NCBI GenBank assembly: GCA_963703045.1
Contig: OY969782.1
Span: forward strand, 682,001 to 746,000
Direction of reading: 5' to 3'
DNA length: 64,000 bases
Origin: Miltoncostaea sp963703045
GTDB lineage: Bacteria > Actinomycetota > Thermoleophilia > Miltoncostaeales > Miltoncostaeaceae
Positions 49,139-57,754 of the stretch are shown one piece after another. The first letter of the stretch is position 1. Every line of letters begins with the position of its first letter. The notes beneath the pieces were generated by a model. It did no database searches. It was not told the origin of the DNA and saw nothing but the letters and a program-made list of their open reading frames with translations. Made by a program: the position numbers and the translations under genes.

Positions 49139-49930
49139 CTACCCGCGCCGCCCCGTGCCGCCGCGGCGCGCGTCGCCGCCGGTGAGCGCGGCCTCGATGC
49201 GATCCATCCGGGCGTTGAGCTCGTCGAGCCGGGCGCAGACGTCCTCCACCCCCATGGCACCCTCGTCGTCGCCGGCCGAACCCGCCGTGCGGACGAAGTG
49301 CTCGGCTGCCGCCGCGGTCAGCATGGCGACGAAACCGATGCCGAGCACCATCACCACGACCGCCAGCGCCCTGCCGGAGCCGGACACCGGCGAGAGATCG
49401 CCGTAGCCGACGGTCGTCACCGTGGTGACCGCCCACCAGACGCCATCCCACGTACTGAGGTCGGACCCATCGGGGGCTGACTCCAGCCGCGAGAAGGCGA
49501 CGCCGGCCACGAAGATGAGCGACAGGGTGATCAGGCCGACGAACCGCAGCCCTTCGAGTGAGAGGACGCGGCGGGCCGACACCACGGCGCGCAGCAGCGG
49601 CAGCAGGCGCAGGATCCTCAGCGCGCCGAACGCCGCCGGCAGGAACGGGGGCGTCAGCAGCACCACGGCGACCTCGATCGGGTGCGTGCGGAGCCAGCGC
49701 GAGCGGTTCTCGACGAGGGCCAGCATCGCCACCATCTCGGCCGTGAAGGCGATCCAGATCGTCCAGTTGAGGACGAGGGCGATCGACCGCCCCATGCCCG
49801 AGGGGGCGAACTCCTCGAGGGCGAGCACCGGGATGGTCAGCAGGGCCGCGCCGAACATCCACGGCTCGATGCGGTCCGCGAGGGCGGCGGCGCGCGGGCC
49901 CATCCATGAGGGTTCCTGTCGCGAGTCCAT
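49139..49930 (-). CDS. Voltage-gated-type potassium channel (six-helix, single pore)
   Basis: The 263-residue protein has helices 1-4 (about 25-125), with a charged S4-like helix RILRLLPLLRAVVSARRVL, and pore helices 5-6 (about 130-215). The selectivity filter is TVGYGD (173-178) after the pore helix WDGVWWAVTTVT. A short coiled coil follows (CARLDELNARMDRIEAAL), typical for tetramer assembly. The cytoplasmic RCK domain of many channels is absent. ATG 49930 lies 74 nt before the start of the nuclease-gene end, same strand. Potassium selectivity is well supported by the filter. Confidence 0.92.
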   Translation of the reverse strand: MDSRQEPSWMGPRAAALADRIEPWMFGAALLTIPVLALEEFAPSGMGRSIALVLNWTIWIAFTAEMVAMLALVENRSRWLRTHPIEVAVVLLTPPFLPAAFGALRILRLLPLLRAVVSARRVLSLEGLRFVGLITLSLIFVAGVAFSRLESAPDGSDLSTWDGVWWAVTTVTTVGYGDLSPVSGSGRALAVVVMVLGIGFVAMLTAAAAEHFVRTAGSAGDDEGAMGVEDVCARLDELNARMDRIEAALTGGDARRGGTGRRG

Positions 49931-50004
49931 TCCCGGGGGACTACGTCGTCGGCCGGGTGCCCCCTTCCTCCCGGCCCGTGCGCGACGACGCGCACGCGAC
50001 CGGG

Positions 50005-50811
50005 TCAGCTCTCGCAGGCCACCCCGTTGCCGTCGCCGTCCAGGCGGTGCGGGTCGTCGCCCACCGATGCGAAGCGCCGGGCCGGGATGTCGCCGCAGTC
50101 GAGGTCGGGCGGCGCGGGCGGCACGCAGGCGCCGCGGTACGCCGGGTCGCAGGATCCCGGCGGCGGGGGCCCGGACGGGCGCTGCACGGTGACCGGACGC
50201 TCCGTGCGGCCGTTGCAGGGTGGGCCCCAGAGGCCGCGCCGCGCCGCCCGCGCCGCGCGCTCCGCCGCGGCGAAGCGCGCGGCGTAGGGGTGTGGGGACG
50301 ACCGGTCGTAGACGTAGTCGCGCGCGTGGCCGGTGGCCACCAGCGCGTGGTTGACCGATCGCAGGCCGGCCCTGTCCCCGCGGTAGACGAACCCCAGGAA
50401 GCGGCCGTAGCGGTCGCGCAGCCCCTGGGCCGGGTCGCTCTCGATGCGGACCGCCGCGCCCTGCGGCAGCAGGCGTTCCGCGCGCGCCGACGCCTCGGGG
50501 CCGAAGCACTGGACCCCCGTGCGCGGGTGCCTCGTCTCCGGCGTGTCGATGCCGACGAGGCGCACCGTGTCCTGGAATCCCCGGACGCGCACCCGCACCG
50601 TGTCCCCGTCGATCACCCGCTCGACCGTCCCCCGCAACACCGTCACCCCCGACCGGCGCGCCAGCGCGACCTCGCGCACGGGCGTGGCCGTCCCGGCGGC
50701 TCCCGGGGGGCCCTGCGCGACCGGGGGTTCGGGGTCGCCGGCGCAGCCGGCGGCGAGAGCGGCGGCCCCCAGGGCGACCGCGGCCACGAGGCGGCGGCCT
50801 CGCCGGGTCAC
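50005..50811 (-). CDS. Secreted thermonuclease-like protein with excalibur calcium domain
   Basis: The 268-residue protein has a lipoprotein-type leader (VAAVALGAAALAAGCAGD) and an SNase-like nuclease domain (about 55-195: RGTVERVIDGDTVRV, VRLVGIDTPETRHP, GLRDRYGRFLGFVY, LVATGHARDY). The C-terminal excalibur domain (about 225-268) has the calcium-binding DxDxDGxxCE pattern ending DGDGNGVACES. The catalytic Asp/Arg/Glu set of staphylococcal nuclease is visible. It acts outside the cell. It is 8 nt downstream of the small secreted protein gene, same strand. Confidence 0.9.
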   Translation of the reverse strand: MTRRGRRLVAAVALGAAALAAGCAGDPEPPVAQGPPGAAGTATPVREVALARRSGVTVLRGTVERVIDGDTVRVRVRGFQDTVRLVGIDTPETRHPRTGVQCFGPEASARAERLLPQGAAVRIESDPAQGLRDRYGRFLGFVYRGDRAGLRSVNHALVATGHARDYVYDRSSPHPYAARFAAAERAARAARRGLWGPPCNGRTERPVTVQRPSGPPPPGSCDPAYRGACVPPAPPDLDCGDIPARRFASVGDDPHRLDGDGNGVACES

Positions 50812-50818
50812 CCCAGGA

Positions 50819-51076
50819 TCACCGGACGTAGCGCCAGCGGTGCCGCGAGCCGTCGGGCGTGCACCGGACCTTGCGGCCGTTCGAGGCCCGGGTCACAACG
50901 CCCCGATGGACGCCCTTGCAGAACTGGCCGGCCTTCGGCTTCGTCTGCGGGTAGGCGTCCTGCGCGTAGGACGACGCCGGCGGTGCCGGTGCCGGTGCCG
51001 CGGACGCCGCTGCGCCCAGCCCCGCGGCGACCGCGAGCGCCGCCGAGACCAGTAGTGCGGTCAACCGTGCGCGCAT
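50819..51076 (-). CDS. Small secreted basic protein, unknown function
   Basis: The 85-residue product has a signal peptide (RLTALLVSAALAVAAGLG then AAASAAPAP, cleavage near ASA-AP). The mature part is short and basic, with two cysteines (GQFCKGVHRG, RKVRCTPDG) that can form a disulfide, ending RHRWRYVR. It is directly upstream of the secreted nuclease, 8 nt apart, so the two are probably co-exported. No recognised family. Confidence 0.75.
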   Translation of the reverse strand: MRARLTALLVSAALAVAAGLGAAASAAPAPAPPASSYAQDAYPQTKPKAGQFCKGVHRGVVTRASNGRKVRCTPDGSRHRWRYVR

Positions 51077-51209
51077 GGCGACTCCTCCACGTCGCGGCCA
51101 CCCGAGCGGTCGGGTGCCGATCGCCGCGGACGCTATCGGCGGCCGCGACGGATTCGCCCCCCCACTCGGTCAGTCGTGACGACGGTCTCGGGGGGAGACC
51201 TGCTCGACG

Positions 51210-51256
51210 GGGTTCGAATCTGCGGCCAACGGCTCGGCCCGGCCGTCGCTCATCCC
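51210..51256 (-). repeat. Decayed partial copy of tRNA-Arg(UCU)
   Basis: About 47 nt align with the T-arm to anticodon-stem part of tRNA-Arg at 49015-49060, in the same orientation: TTCGAA, CTGCG, CCAACGGCT and GGCCGTCGCTC are shared, while the anticodon loop is replaced by a GC run and the D arm and acceptor are lost. By eye about 80% of positions match. It cannot fold as a functional tRNA. Confidence 0.7.
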
Positions 51257-51319
51257 GCCGCGCGACGTCCACGTGGTGGGTCGGGGGGCGCCGGGTGCGC
51301 GAACAGGCCCCCGGAACGG

Positions 51320-51356
51320 CCGCGGCCCCCGCCTCGATGTGAGGCGGGGGCCGCGG
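51320..51356 (-). terminator. Perfect 16-bp stem-loop after nitroreductase gene
   Basis: CGCGGCCCCCGCCTC (51321-51335) and GAGGCGGGGGCCGCG (51341-51355) pair completely around GATGT, with one more pair outside. It is 22 nt beyond the nitroreductase stop. No T-run follows. Confidence 0.75.
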
Positions 51357-51378
51357 GACGCGCGCTCAGCGGGTGGTG

Positions 51379-52389
51379 CTAGCTGAGGTACTTGCTCGCG
51401 TCGATCCCGTGCTCCTCCATGAGCTTGGTGAACGTCTCGCGCATCTCCTCGGGGTAGTCCGGCAGGCCACCCTGCGCGAGGACCTCCTCGGCGCGCTTCT
51501 TGATGTTCGGGCCGAAGTCCCAGTCCTCGTCGTTGATCAGACGGCGGACTTCCTTCTCGGGCCACGACACCACGCCGGGCTCGCGGGAGAACTTCGAGGC
51601 GAGGGCCTCGATCTCGTCCATGCGGCCACCGGTCGGCGCCTGCTCCTGGATCATGCCCTTCTCCTTCAGGGCGTCCGCGAGCGAGGAGTCGAGCGGGTAG
51701 GGCGTGCCGTGCGCGTCCTTGTGGAACAGCTTCTCGAACTTGAGACGCGGACGCTGCCCGCCGGCCTTGGCATCCTCGAGCGGATAGCCGACGGCGTGGC
51801 CCCAGGTGAGCTTGTAGTGGGGCGGAAGGCCGAAGGCCTTCTCGATGCCGCCCGGCTTGCGGCCGAAGGCGATGAGGATCGAGCCGATGTCGAGCGAGGT
51901 GGCCGTGAGGATCGACTGGCACACCGCGAGACCCGTCTCGAAGCGGAGCAGGTTCTCGGTCCGCTCGGTCGGGAAGCTCATCAGACGCGGAACGGTCTGC
52001 GTCATCGTGAACTCGTAGTTCCAGCCGTGGTACTTGGTCAGCGCGCCCGAGAGGGCGAGCGTCGAGAGACCGTCGTTGGCGCGGCCGTACCAGGCGTTCA
52101 GGTTCGTCAGCCAGAAGATCAGGTGCGAGCTCTGGTTGATGATCTGCACGTTGAAGCCGGAGACGCACTCCTCGATCTCGTCCCAGAGATCACAGGTCTC
52201 GCGGTTGACGACGATCGCCTCGGTCGCGTTGATGTTCCCCTGGCAGGAGGCGAGCCGCCCGGCCATGAGCATCGTCTGGATCTTCCAGTCCTCGACCTTC
52301 TTGTCCGGGTCGTAGTACCGGATGCTCCGACGGTCCCCGACCGTCTGAAGAAAGCTCTTGTCGGGGATTTCGGATGCGGATACGGACAT
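51379..52389 (-). CDS. Nitroreductase family flavoprotein, long variant
   Basis: The 336-residue protein has the nitroreductase FMN-binding start RRSIRYYDPDKKVEDWKI, the helix MLMAGRLASCQGNINATEAIVV, the central IGSILIAFGRKPG and the Gly-x-Pro-type VGYPLEDAKAGGQRPRL. Classic members are about 200 residues. The extra length comprises a central insertion (FWLTNLNAWYGRANDGLS, YEFTMTQTVPRLM) and a charged C-terminal region (about 235-336) with EALASKFSREPGVVSWPEKE. Substrate is unknown. It is divergent from a small hypothetical gene and followed by a strong stem-loop. Confidence 0.88.
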   Translation of the reverse strand: MSVSASEIPDKSFLQTVGDRRSIRYYDPDKKVEDWKIQTMLMAGRLASCQGNINATEAIVVNRETCDLWDEIEECVSGFNVQIINQSSHLIFWLTNLNAWYGRANDGLSTLALSGALTKYHGWNYEFTMTQTVPRLMSFPTERTENLLRFETGLAVCQSILTATSLDIGSILIAFGRKPGGIEKAFGLPPHYKLTWGHAVGYPLEDAKAGGQRPRLKFEKLFHKDAHGTPYPLDSSLADALKEKGMIQEQAPTGGRMDEIEALASKFSREPGVVSWPEKEVRRLINDEDWDFGPNIKKRAEEVLAQGGLPDYPEEMRETFTKLMEEHGIDASKYLS

Positions 52390-52577
52390 GGGCCCCCCTG
52401 GGGTTGGTTCGATGTGTGACAGCAGGCGGGTTGCACACGGGACCCGCCCGGCGAGGGCAATCTACACCGGCGCCGACGCTCGTGGCGACCGTTGCGATCC
52501 CGTCCGTCGCCCGCTGTATCGCGTGGCGAGGTTGACCATCCGGCGGACCGCGCGGCGACTCGGTAGGCTCCCGCGCC

Positions 52578-52940
52578 ATGCCAAAACTTCTCTTCGCCAC
52601 CGTTCCCACCGATGAGGTCCTCGGCAAGGAGGGGAAGGTCCGCTTCCCCGGCACCGAGGCCGCCATCGCCAAACTCACCGACGCGGGGTGGGAGGTCGAG
52701 GTCATCGACCCGACCTGGCCCAAGCCGCTCGAGGCCGCCAAGACAGGCGCCTACGACGCCATCCTGGTGTCGACGTGGAAGGCCGCACCGCGCTCGCGCG
52801 ACGCCGCCTCCATGCTCGCCCGCATGCAGGAGACGCCGGTCTACACCGTCGGCGTCATGCAGAAGGACGAGGCGTTCCGCACCATGGCGCCCGAGGTCGA
52901 GGTCCTGAAGGGCGTCGGGGAGCTACCTCTCCCGTCCTGA
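52578..52940 (+). CDS. Hypothetical Rossmann-like small protein divergent from nitroreductase
   Basis: The 120-residue protein starts at ATG 52578 with MPKLLFATVPTDEVLGKEG and has alternating strands and helices (WEVEVIDPTWPKPLEAA, AYDAILVSTWKAAPRSRDA, TPVYTVGVMQKDEAFRTM, EVEVLKGVG), as in a compact alpha/beta sandwich. No enzyme signature is visible. It is divergent from the nitroreductase gene (188 nt apart), and its 3' end overlaps the convergent mutS2 by 18 nt. Confidence 0.8.
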   Translation: MPKLLFATVPTDEVLGKEGKVRFPGTEAAIAKLTDAGWEVEVIDPTWPKPLEAAKTGAYDAILVSTWKAAPRSRDAASMLARMQETPVYTVGVMQKDEAFRTMAPEVEVLKGVGELPLPS

Positions 52941-55362
52941 GCGACCCCGCGCCGGCGTCTCGTCGTCGGTGAGGTGAGCGATCGTCGCGCCGTCCCCGCC
53001 CCCCTCGGGCGGGGCCGGCTCGGCGCGCGCCACCAGTGGGTGGCGACGAAGCTCCTCGCGCACGACCGTGCGCAGGGCCCCGGTGCCGTGCCCGTGGATC
53101 ACCCTCACCTGGGGCAGCCCGGCCATCGCCGCCGCGTCCATGCGCTCGCGCACCGTGGCCCGCGCCTCCTCGACGCGGTGGCCGCGCACGTCCACCTCGA
53201 GCGTCGCCGAGGGCGCCGACACGATGGCGACGGGCGCCGGAGCCTCCTCGAACTCGGCGCGGCGGGCCGCCGCGCGGTCGCGCTCGAGACGCGCGAGCGG
53301 GATGCGCATGCGCGCCGACCCCCCCTGCACCTCGGCCCGGTCGCCGTCGATCGACAGCACGCGGCCGCGGAACCCGAGCACCGGGTCGTGCACGTGATCG
53401 CCGACGACCGGCGGCGGGCCGGCGGGCTCGGGCGGGCCCGGCCTCGGATCCCGGAGCGACTCCCGCGCTCGCGAGGCCGCCCGCGAGGCGCCCTCCAGCC
53501 GGCGGTCGCGCTCGCGCGCACGCTCCGAGGCCGGCGCGGCGGCCTCGGCGGCGCGTGAGGCCTCGGCGCGGCGGGCGTCGGCGATCGCGCGCCGGAGCTG
53601 CGACAGCTCGCGGGTGAGGCCGGTCAGGTCGGCCTCGGCCCTCGCGCGGGCGGCGGCGCGCTCGGCCTCGGCCCCCTCGCGCACCCGCGCGATGCGCCGC
53701 TCGAGCTCGGCCTCGCGTATGCGCGCGGCGCGCTCGGCCTCCTCGGCGGCGGCGCGCGCCGCTCGGGCCGCCTCGAGCTCCTCGTCGGCCGACGCCCGCG
53801 CCGCCCCGGCCTCGGCCAGCAGCGCCTCGAGCGCCCGGCGCTCGGGCGGGCCGGCCATGCGCGCGGCCTCGACCACCGCCGGATCGAGCCCGAGCCCCTC
53901 CGCGATGCCGAGCGCGTGCGACGCGCCAGGCTCGCCGACCTGGAGCGCGTAGAGGGGCCGAAGCGTCCGCAGATCGACGCCCACGGCGGCGTTGACGGCG
54001 CGCGGCGTGGCACTGGCCCAGGCCTTCATCTCGGGGTGGTGGGTGGTGGCCAGCACGAGGGCGCCCTGCACGACCAGACGCTCCACCACGGCCTGGGCGA
54101 GCCGCGAGCCCTCGTCGGGGTCGGTGCCGGCCGCGGGCTCGTCGAGCAGCACGAGCGAGTCGGCGCCGGCCGCCTCCATGATCGCGATCAGCCGCCGCAC
54201 GTGCGCCGAGAACGTTCGACAGGCTCTCGGCGATCGACTGGTCGTCGCCGATGTCCGCGAGCACGCGGTCGAACACCGGCAGGCGCGCGCTCTCGGCGGG
54301 CACGCGCAGCCCGCACTGGTGCAGCATGGCCAGCAGCCCGAGCGTCTTGAGGGCGACCGTCTTGCCGCCCGTGTTGGGCCCCGACACGACGAGGGCGCGC
54401 ACGCCGGTCAGCGGCAGGTCGATGGGCACCGCCGTGCCGGGGTGGAGCAACGGGTGGCGCGCCCCCGTCAGCTGCACCTCGTCGGCCCGCTCGACCGGGC
54501 AGCCGTCCCACGCCAGCGACAGCGCCGCGCCCGCCAACGCGAGGTCGACGGCCGCCAGCGCCCCGGTCAACCCGTCGAGGGTCACGCGCTCCTCCGCGAC
54601 CGCCCGCGAGAGCATGCGCAATATGCGCTCCCGCTCCTCGGCCTCCCGGGCGACGAGCTCCCGGGTGAGGTTGTTGGCCTCCACCAGCGCCATCGGCTCG
54701 ACGAAGATCGTCTCGCCCGACCCGGAACTGTCGTGCACGATGCCGGGCACCGCCGACCGCGACGAGGCCTTCACCGCGAGCACCGGACGGCCGCCGCGCA
54801 GGGTGGTGAACGACTCCTGCAGGTGCGGGCGCAACCGCGCCGCCAGGTCGCGCAGCAGATCGGCCGCCGCCCGGCGCGCGCCGACGAGGCGGCGGCGCAC
54901 CGACGCCAGCTCGGCCGACGCCGAGTCGAGCAGGCCACCGCGGGGGTCGACGGCGCGCTCGAGGGCCGCCTCGATGCGACGCGCGGCGGCGGCGTCGGGG
55001 AGCGTGGCGATCTCGGCGAGCCCGGGGGCGGCCTCCTCGTGCTCGGCGAGGTGCTCGCGCAGCTCGCGCCAGGTGCGCACCGTCACCAGCACCTCGAGCA
55101 GGTCCTCGGCGTCGAGTGCCGCGTCGCGGGCGGCCTCGGCGACCGCCGGGCGGATGTCGAAGGCGCCCCCCGGACCGGACACGCCGAGCTCCCGCAGCCG
55201 CACGGCCTCCTCGGTGAGCGCCGCCCGCGTCGCCACCACATGGGTGTCAGCGGACGGGGTGAGCGCCAGCGCGAGGTCGCGTCCGCCCGCGAAGGAGGTC
55301 ATCCCGGCGAGCCGCTCGCGCACGGCAGGCAGCTCCAGCAGGTCGGCGCTGCGCGGATCCAT
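52923..55362 (-). pseudogene. mutS2: Endonuclease MutS2 gene with a single-base frame break
   Basis: Frame 1 from ATG 55362 gives the MutS2 core: SRSAVPGIVHDSSGSGETIF, the ATPase Walker A GPNTGGKT (328-335) and DIGDDQSIAESLS. The frame then breaks at the AA of 54215-54216. Removing one base gives SLSTFSAHVRRLIAIMEAA, and the second frame continues with Walker B SLVLLDEPAAGTDPDEGS, the coiled coil, and the Smr nuclease domain (LEVDVRGHRVEEARATV, VRVIHGHGTGAL) to 52923. The corrected length is 812 residues, normal. MutS2 acts in recombination control and ribosome rescue. It follows an AI-2E family gene by 10 nt. Loss of function or sequencing error cannot be separated here. Confidence 0.88.
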
Positions 55363-55372
55363 CGCCCGGATG

Positions 55373-56443
55373 TTAGGGCTCGGGCGCCGCCTGCCGGTGT
55401 GCGGGCGACGGCGGCTCCCCGCCCTGGCGGGCCGCCCACCACTCCTGGATCAGCACCTGCGCGATGCCGGCGGCCGGAATCGCCATCAGCGCCCCGATCA
55501 CGCCGAGCAGCGTCGCGCCGACCAGTACGGCGAGGATGATCCACAGCGCGTTGAGCTGCACCGTGAAGCGGTGGATCATCGGCTGGAAGACGTTGTTCTC
55601 GATCTGCTGGTAGACGACCAGGAAGACGATCGCCGCGACGCCGATCGGCCAGCCCTGGAAGAAGGCGACGACGATGTAGGGGATGCCGCCGATCGTCGCG
55701 CCGATCAGGGGGACGAGCGAGGCCAGGCCCGCCCAGAACGCCAGCAGCAGCGCGAACGGCACGTCGACGATCGTGAGGAACACCCACACCGCGACCCCGC
55801 CGGTCATCGCGACCAGGAAGATGCCGACGACGTAGCCCGAGATGACGCGGTAGATGCGGTCGCTGACGCGCTGCAGGCGCTCGCGCCGATCGCCCCGCTG
55901 CTGCTCGAGCGTCCAGGCGTGGGCCCGGGGGCCGTAGAGGCTGATCAGGAAGGCGATGACCGCGATGCTGATGAGGGCGACCAGCCCGTTGATGACCCGC
56001 GTCGCCAGCTCGACGGCCGTGTCGGGACCGGCGATGTTGCCGAGCGCCGAGGTCGCCTCCTCCTCGATCCGGTCGAGCACGTCGTACTCCCGGTCGAGGC
56101 GCTGCACGAGCTCCGACTCCGAGAGCTGCTCGACGTAGGTCGGCACCTGCTCGCCGAGGCGCTCGCCCGCTCCGATCAGGGGGGGCACGAACACGAGCGC
56201 CGCGCCGGTGACGCCGCCGATCACGCCCAGGTAGATGACGAGGATCGCCGCCGCCCGTCGCATGCGCAGACGCCCCTGCAGCGCGGTGACGAGCGGGTTG
56301 ATGGCCACCGCCAGGAACGCGCCGATCATCACCCAGGTGATGACGCTGCGCGACAGCCAGAGCAGGTACACGACGAGCGAGGCCGCGAGCAGCACGCCCA
56401 CCATGCGCAGGAGCGCGCGCGTCGAGATGCCGTCGGACCTCAC
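55373..56443 (-). CDS. AI-2E family transporter
   Basis: The 356-residue protein has about eight membrane helices with the family pattern: helices at about 13-50 (LLRMVGVLLAASLVVYLLWL and VMIGAFLAVAINPLVTAL), a glycine/Pro-rich VFVPPLIGAGERL, a membrane-adjacent coiled segment (QVPTYVEQLSESELVQRL), and helices around 215-330 with LLAFWAGLASLVPLIGATIGG (the conserved GxxPxxG-type motif). Family members export AI-2-like molecules or exchange sodium and protons; the substrate cannot be assigned. It starts 90 nt from divergent ppk2 and is co-directional with mutS2. Confidence 0.9.
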   Translation of the reverse strand: MRSDGISTRALLRMVGVLLAASLVVYLLWLSRSVITWVMIGAFLAVAINPLVTALQGRLRMRRAAAILVIYLGVIGGVTGAALVFVPPLIGAGERLGEQVPTYVEQLSESELVQRLDREYDVLDRIEEEATSALGNIAGPDTAVELATRVINGLVALISIAVIAFLISLYGPRAHAWTLEQQRGDRRERLQRVSDRIYRVISGYVVGIFLVAMTGGVAVWVFLTIVDVPFALLLAFWAGLASLVPLIGATIGGIPYIVVAFFQGWPIGVAAIVFLVVYQQIENNVFQPMIHRFTVQLNALWIILAVLVGATLLGVIGALMAIPAAGIAQVLIQEWWAARQGGEPPSPAHRQAAPEP

Positions 56444-56533
56444 CCCGGAGCAGTTCGCGTCGCGCGGCGCGACTCCTGGCGGCGCGGGATGGCGGGGCTA
56501 AGGTCTGCGCACGCCGCGATCCCGGAGGCCCCG

Positions 56534-57310
56534 ATGGGCGACACGCTGAGCAAGGACGAGTACCACGAGGAGCTCGAGCGCATGCAGCTCGAGCTGCTCG
56601 ACATGCAGGAGGGGGTGAAAGCCGACGGCCTGCGCGTCGCGATCCTCTTCGAGGGCCGCGACACCGCCGGCAAGGGCGGCACCATCCAACGCGTCGTCAA
56701 GCTGCTCAACCCGCGCTGGTACGACGTGGTGGCGCTGGGCGTGCCGACCGAGCGCGAGGCGGCAGAGTGGTACTTCCAGCGCTACGTCGCCCGGCTGCCG
56801 GCCCGCGGGCACGTCGCCCTCTTCGATCGCTCCTGGTACAACCGTGCCGGGGTCGAGAGGGTGATGGGCTTCAGCACGGACGAGGAGGTCGAGGCCTTCC
56901 TGCGGGCGGTCCCCGCGTTCGAGCGCGTGCTGGTCGCGGGCGGTCTGATCCTGCTCAAGTACTGGCTCGAGGTGGGCCCCGAGGAGCAGGAGAAGCGGTT
57001 CCAGAAGCGCGCCACGAAGCCATCGAAGCGGTGGAAGCTGAGTCCCATCGACGCCGAGGCGCGCACGCGATACGACGACTACACGGCCGCGCGCGACGAG
57101 ATGCTGCTGCGCACCGACACCCCCGAGGCGCCCTGGGCGATCGTGGACGCCGACGACCAGAAGCGGGCCCGCCTCAACCTGATGCAGCACCTGCTCGACA
57201 CGATCCCGGTGCGCGCCGAGGCGAAGAAGGTGAAGCTGCCGAAGCGCGACATCTCCGCCGAGCCCTCGCCCGCCCCCGCGAGCGTGGAGCGTGTACCCGA
57301 GCGCTGGTGA
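56534..57310 (+). CDS. ppk2: Polyphosphate kinase 2 family protein
   Basis: PPK2 enzymes transfer phosphate between polyphosphate and nucleoside diphosphates. The 258-residue product starts at ATG 56534 behind GGAGG and has Walker A GRDTAGKGG (41-49), the lid/Walker B region ALFDRSWYNRAGVERVMGF (D98), and WKLSPIDAEARTRYDDYTAA and APWAIVDADDQKRAR, the signature of single-domain PPK2. The N-terminal KDEYHEELERMQLELLDMQ helix is typical of class I. Divergent from the AI-2E family gene; 12 nt from the end of a convergent small gene. Confidence 0.95.
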   Translation: MGDTLSKDEYHEELERMQLELLDMQEGVKADGLRVAILFEGRDTAGKGGTIQRVVKLLNPRWYDVVALGVPTEREAAEWYFQRYVARLPARGHVALFDRSWYNRAGVERVMGFSTDEEVEAFLRAVPAFERVLVAGGLILLKYWLEVGPEEQEKRFQKRATKPSKRWKLSPIDAEARTRYDDYTAARDEMLLRTDTPEAPWAIVDADDQKRARLNLMQHLLDTIPVRAEAKKVKLPKRDISAEPSPAPASVERVPERW

Positions 57311-57322
57311 GCGCGGGGGCGG

Positions 57323-57754
57323 TCAGGCCTCCTCGGCGACCAGCACGCCGAGCACAAGCCCGAAGACCGCGTGCATGGCCACCTCCTGCGCGAAGACCCG
57401 CCGGTCGGTGACCAGCCGGGGCCAGCGCCCGGAGCGCCGGTCGGGGTGGATCCGGTCGAGCAGCGCCATGCCGGGCCAGGTGGCCAGCGTCTCGGCGGCC
57501 GTCCAGGTCAGCCCGGCGCGCGCGCCGTGTCGTCCGGCCAGCGCGAACGCGGCGCCGAAGGCGGCGCCGTTGCCGGTGTGCACGACGAGCCCGGCCACCC
57601 GCCAATGGCGCTCCGAGACCATCCGCCCGAGCAGGCGCACGTCGGTGTAGTCGGTGCCGAGCATCCGTGCCGCGAGCGGCTCGAGGGCCGCCCAGGCCGC
57701 GGTGGCCGCGGCGCCGGCGGCCGCGCCCCGCAGAGCCGTGCGGCGGCGGCTCAT
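57323..57754 (-). CDS. Membrane protein of unknown function
   Basis: The 143-residue protein has three or four hydrophobic segments (about 8-30, 52-75, 80-98 and 120-140): AGAAATAAWAALEPLAARML, VVHTGNGAAFGAAFALAG, TWTAAETLATWPGMALL and VAMHAVFGLVLGVLVAEEA. It resembles uncharacterised actinobacterial integral membrane proteins with a VxHTxxGxxFG motif. ATG 57754 overlaps the FAD-oxidoreductase stop as ATGA, so the two are coupled. Confidence 0.75.
   Translation of the reverse strand: MSRRRTALRGAAAGAAATAAWAALEPLAARMLGTDYTDVRLLGRMVSERHWRVAGLVVHTGNGAAFGAAFALAGRHGARAGLTWTAAETLATWPGMALLDRIHPDRRSGRWPRLVTDRRVFAQEVAMHAVFGLVLGVLVAEEA

Noticed and set aside
49078..51209. An integrated element between tRNA-Arg and its partial copy
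   Set aside because: No integrase, transposase or phage gene is present, and the copy is on the wrong side for a usual tRNA 3'-end integration. Kept only as an observation about the repeat.
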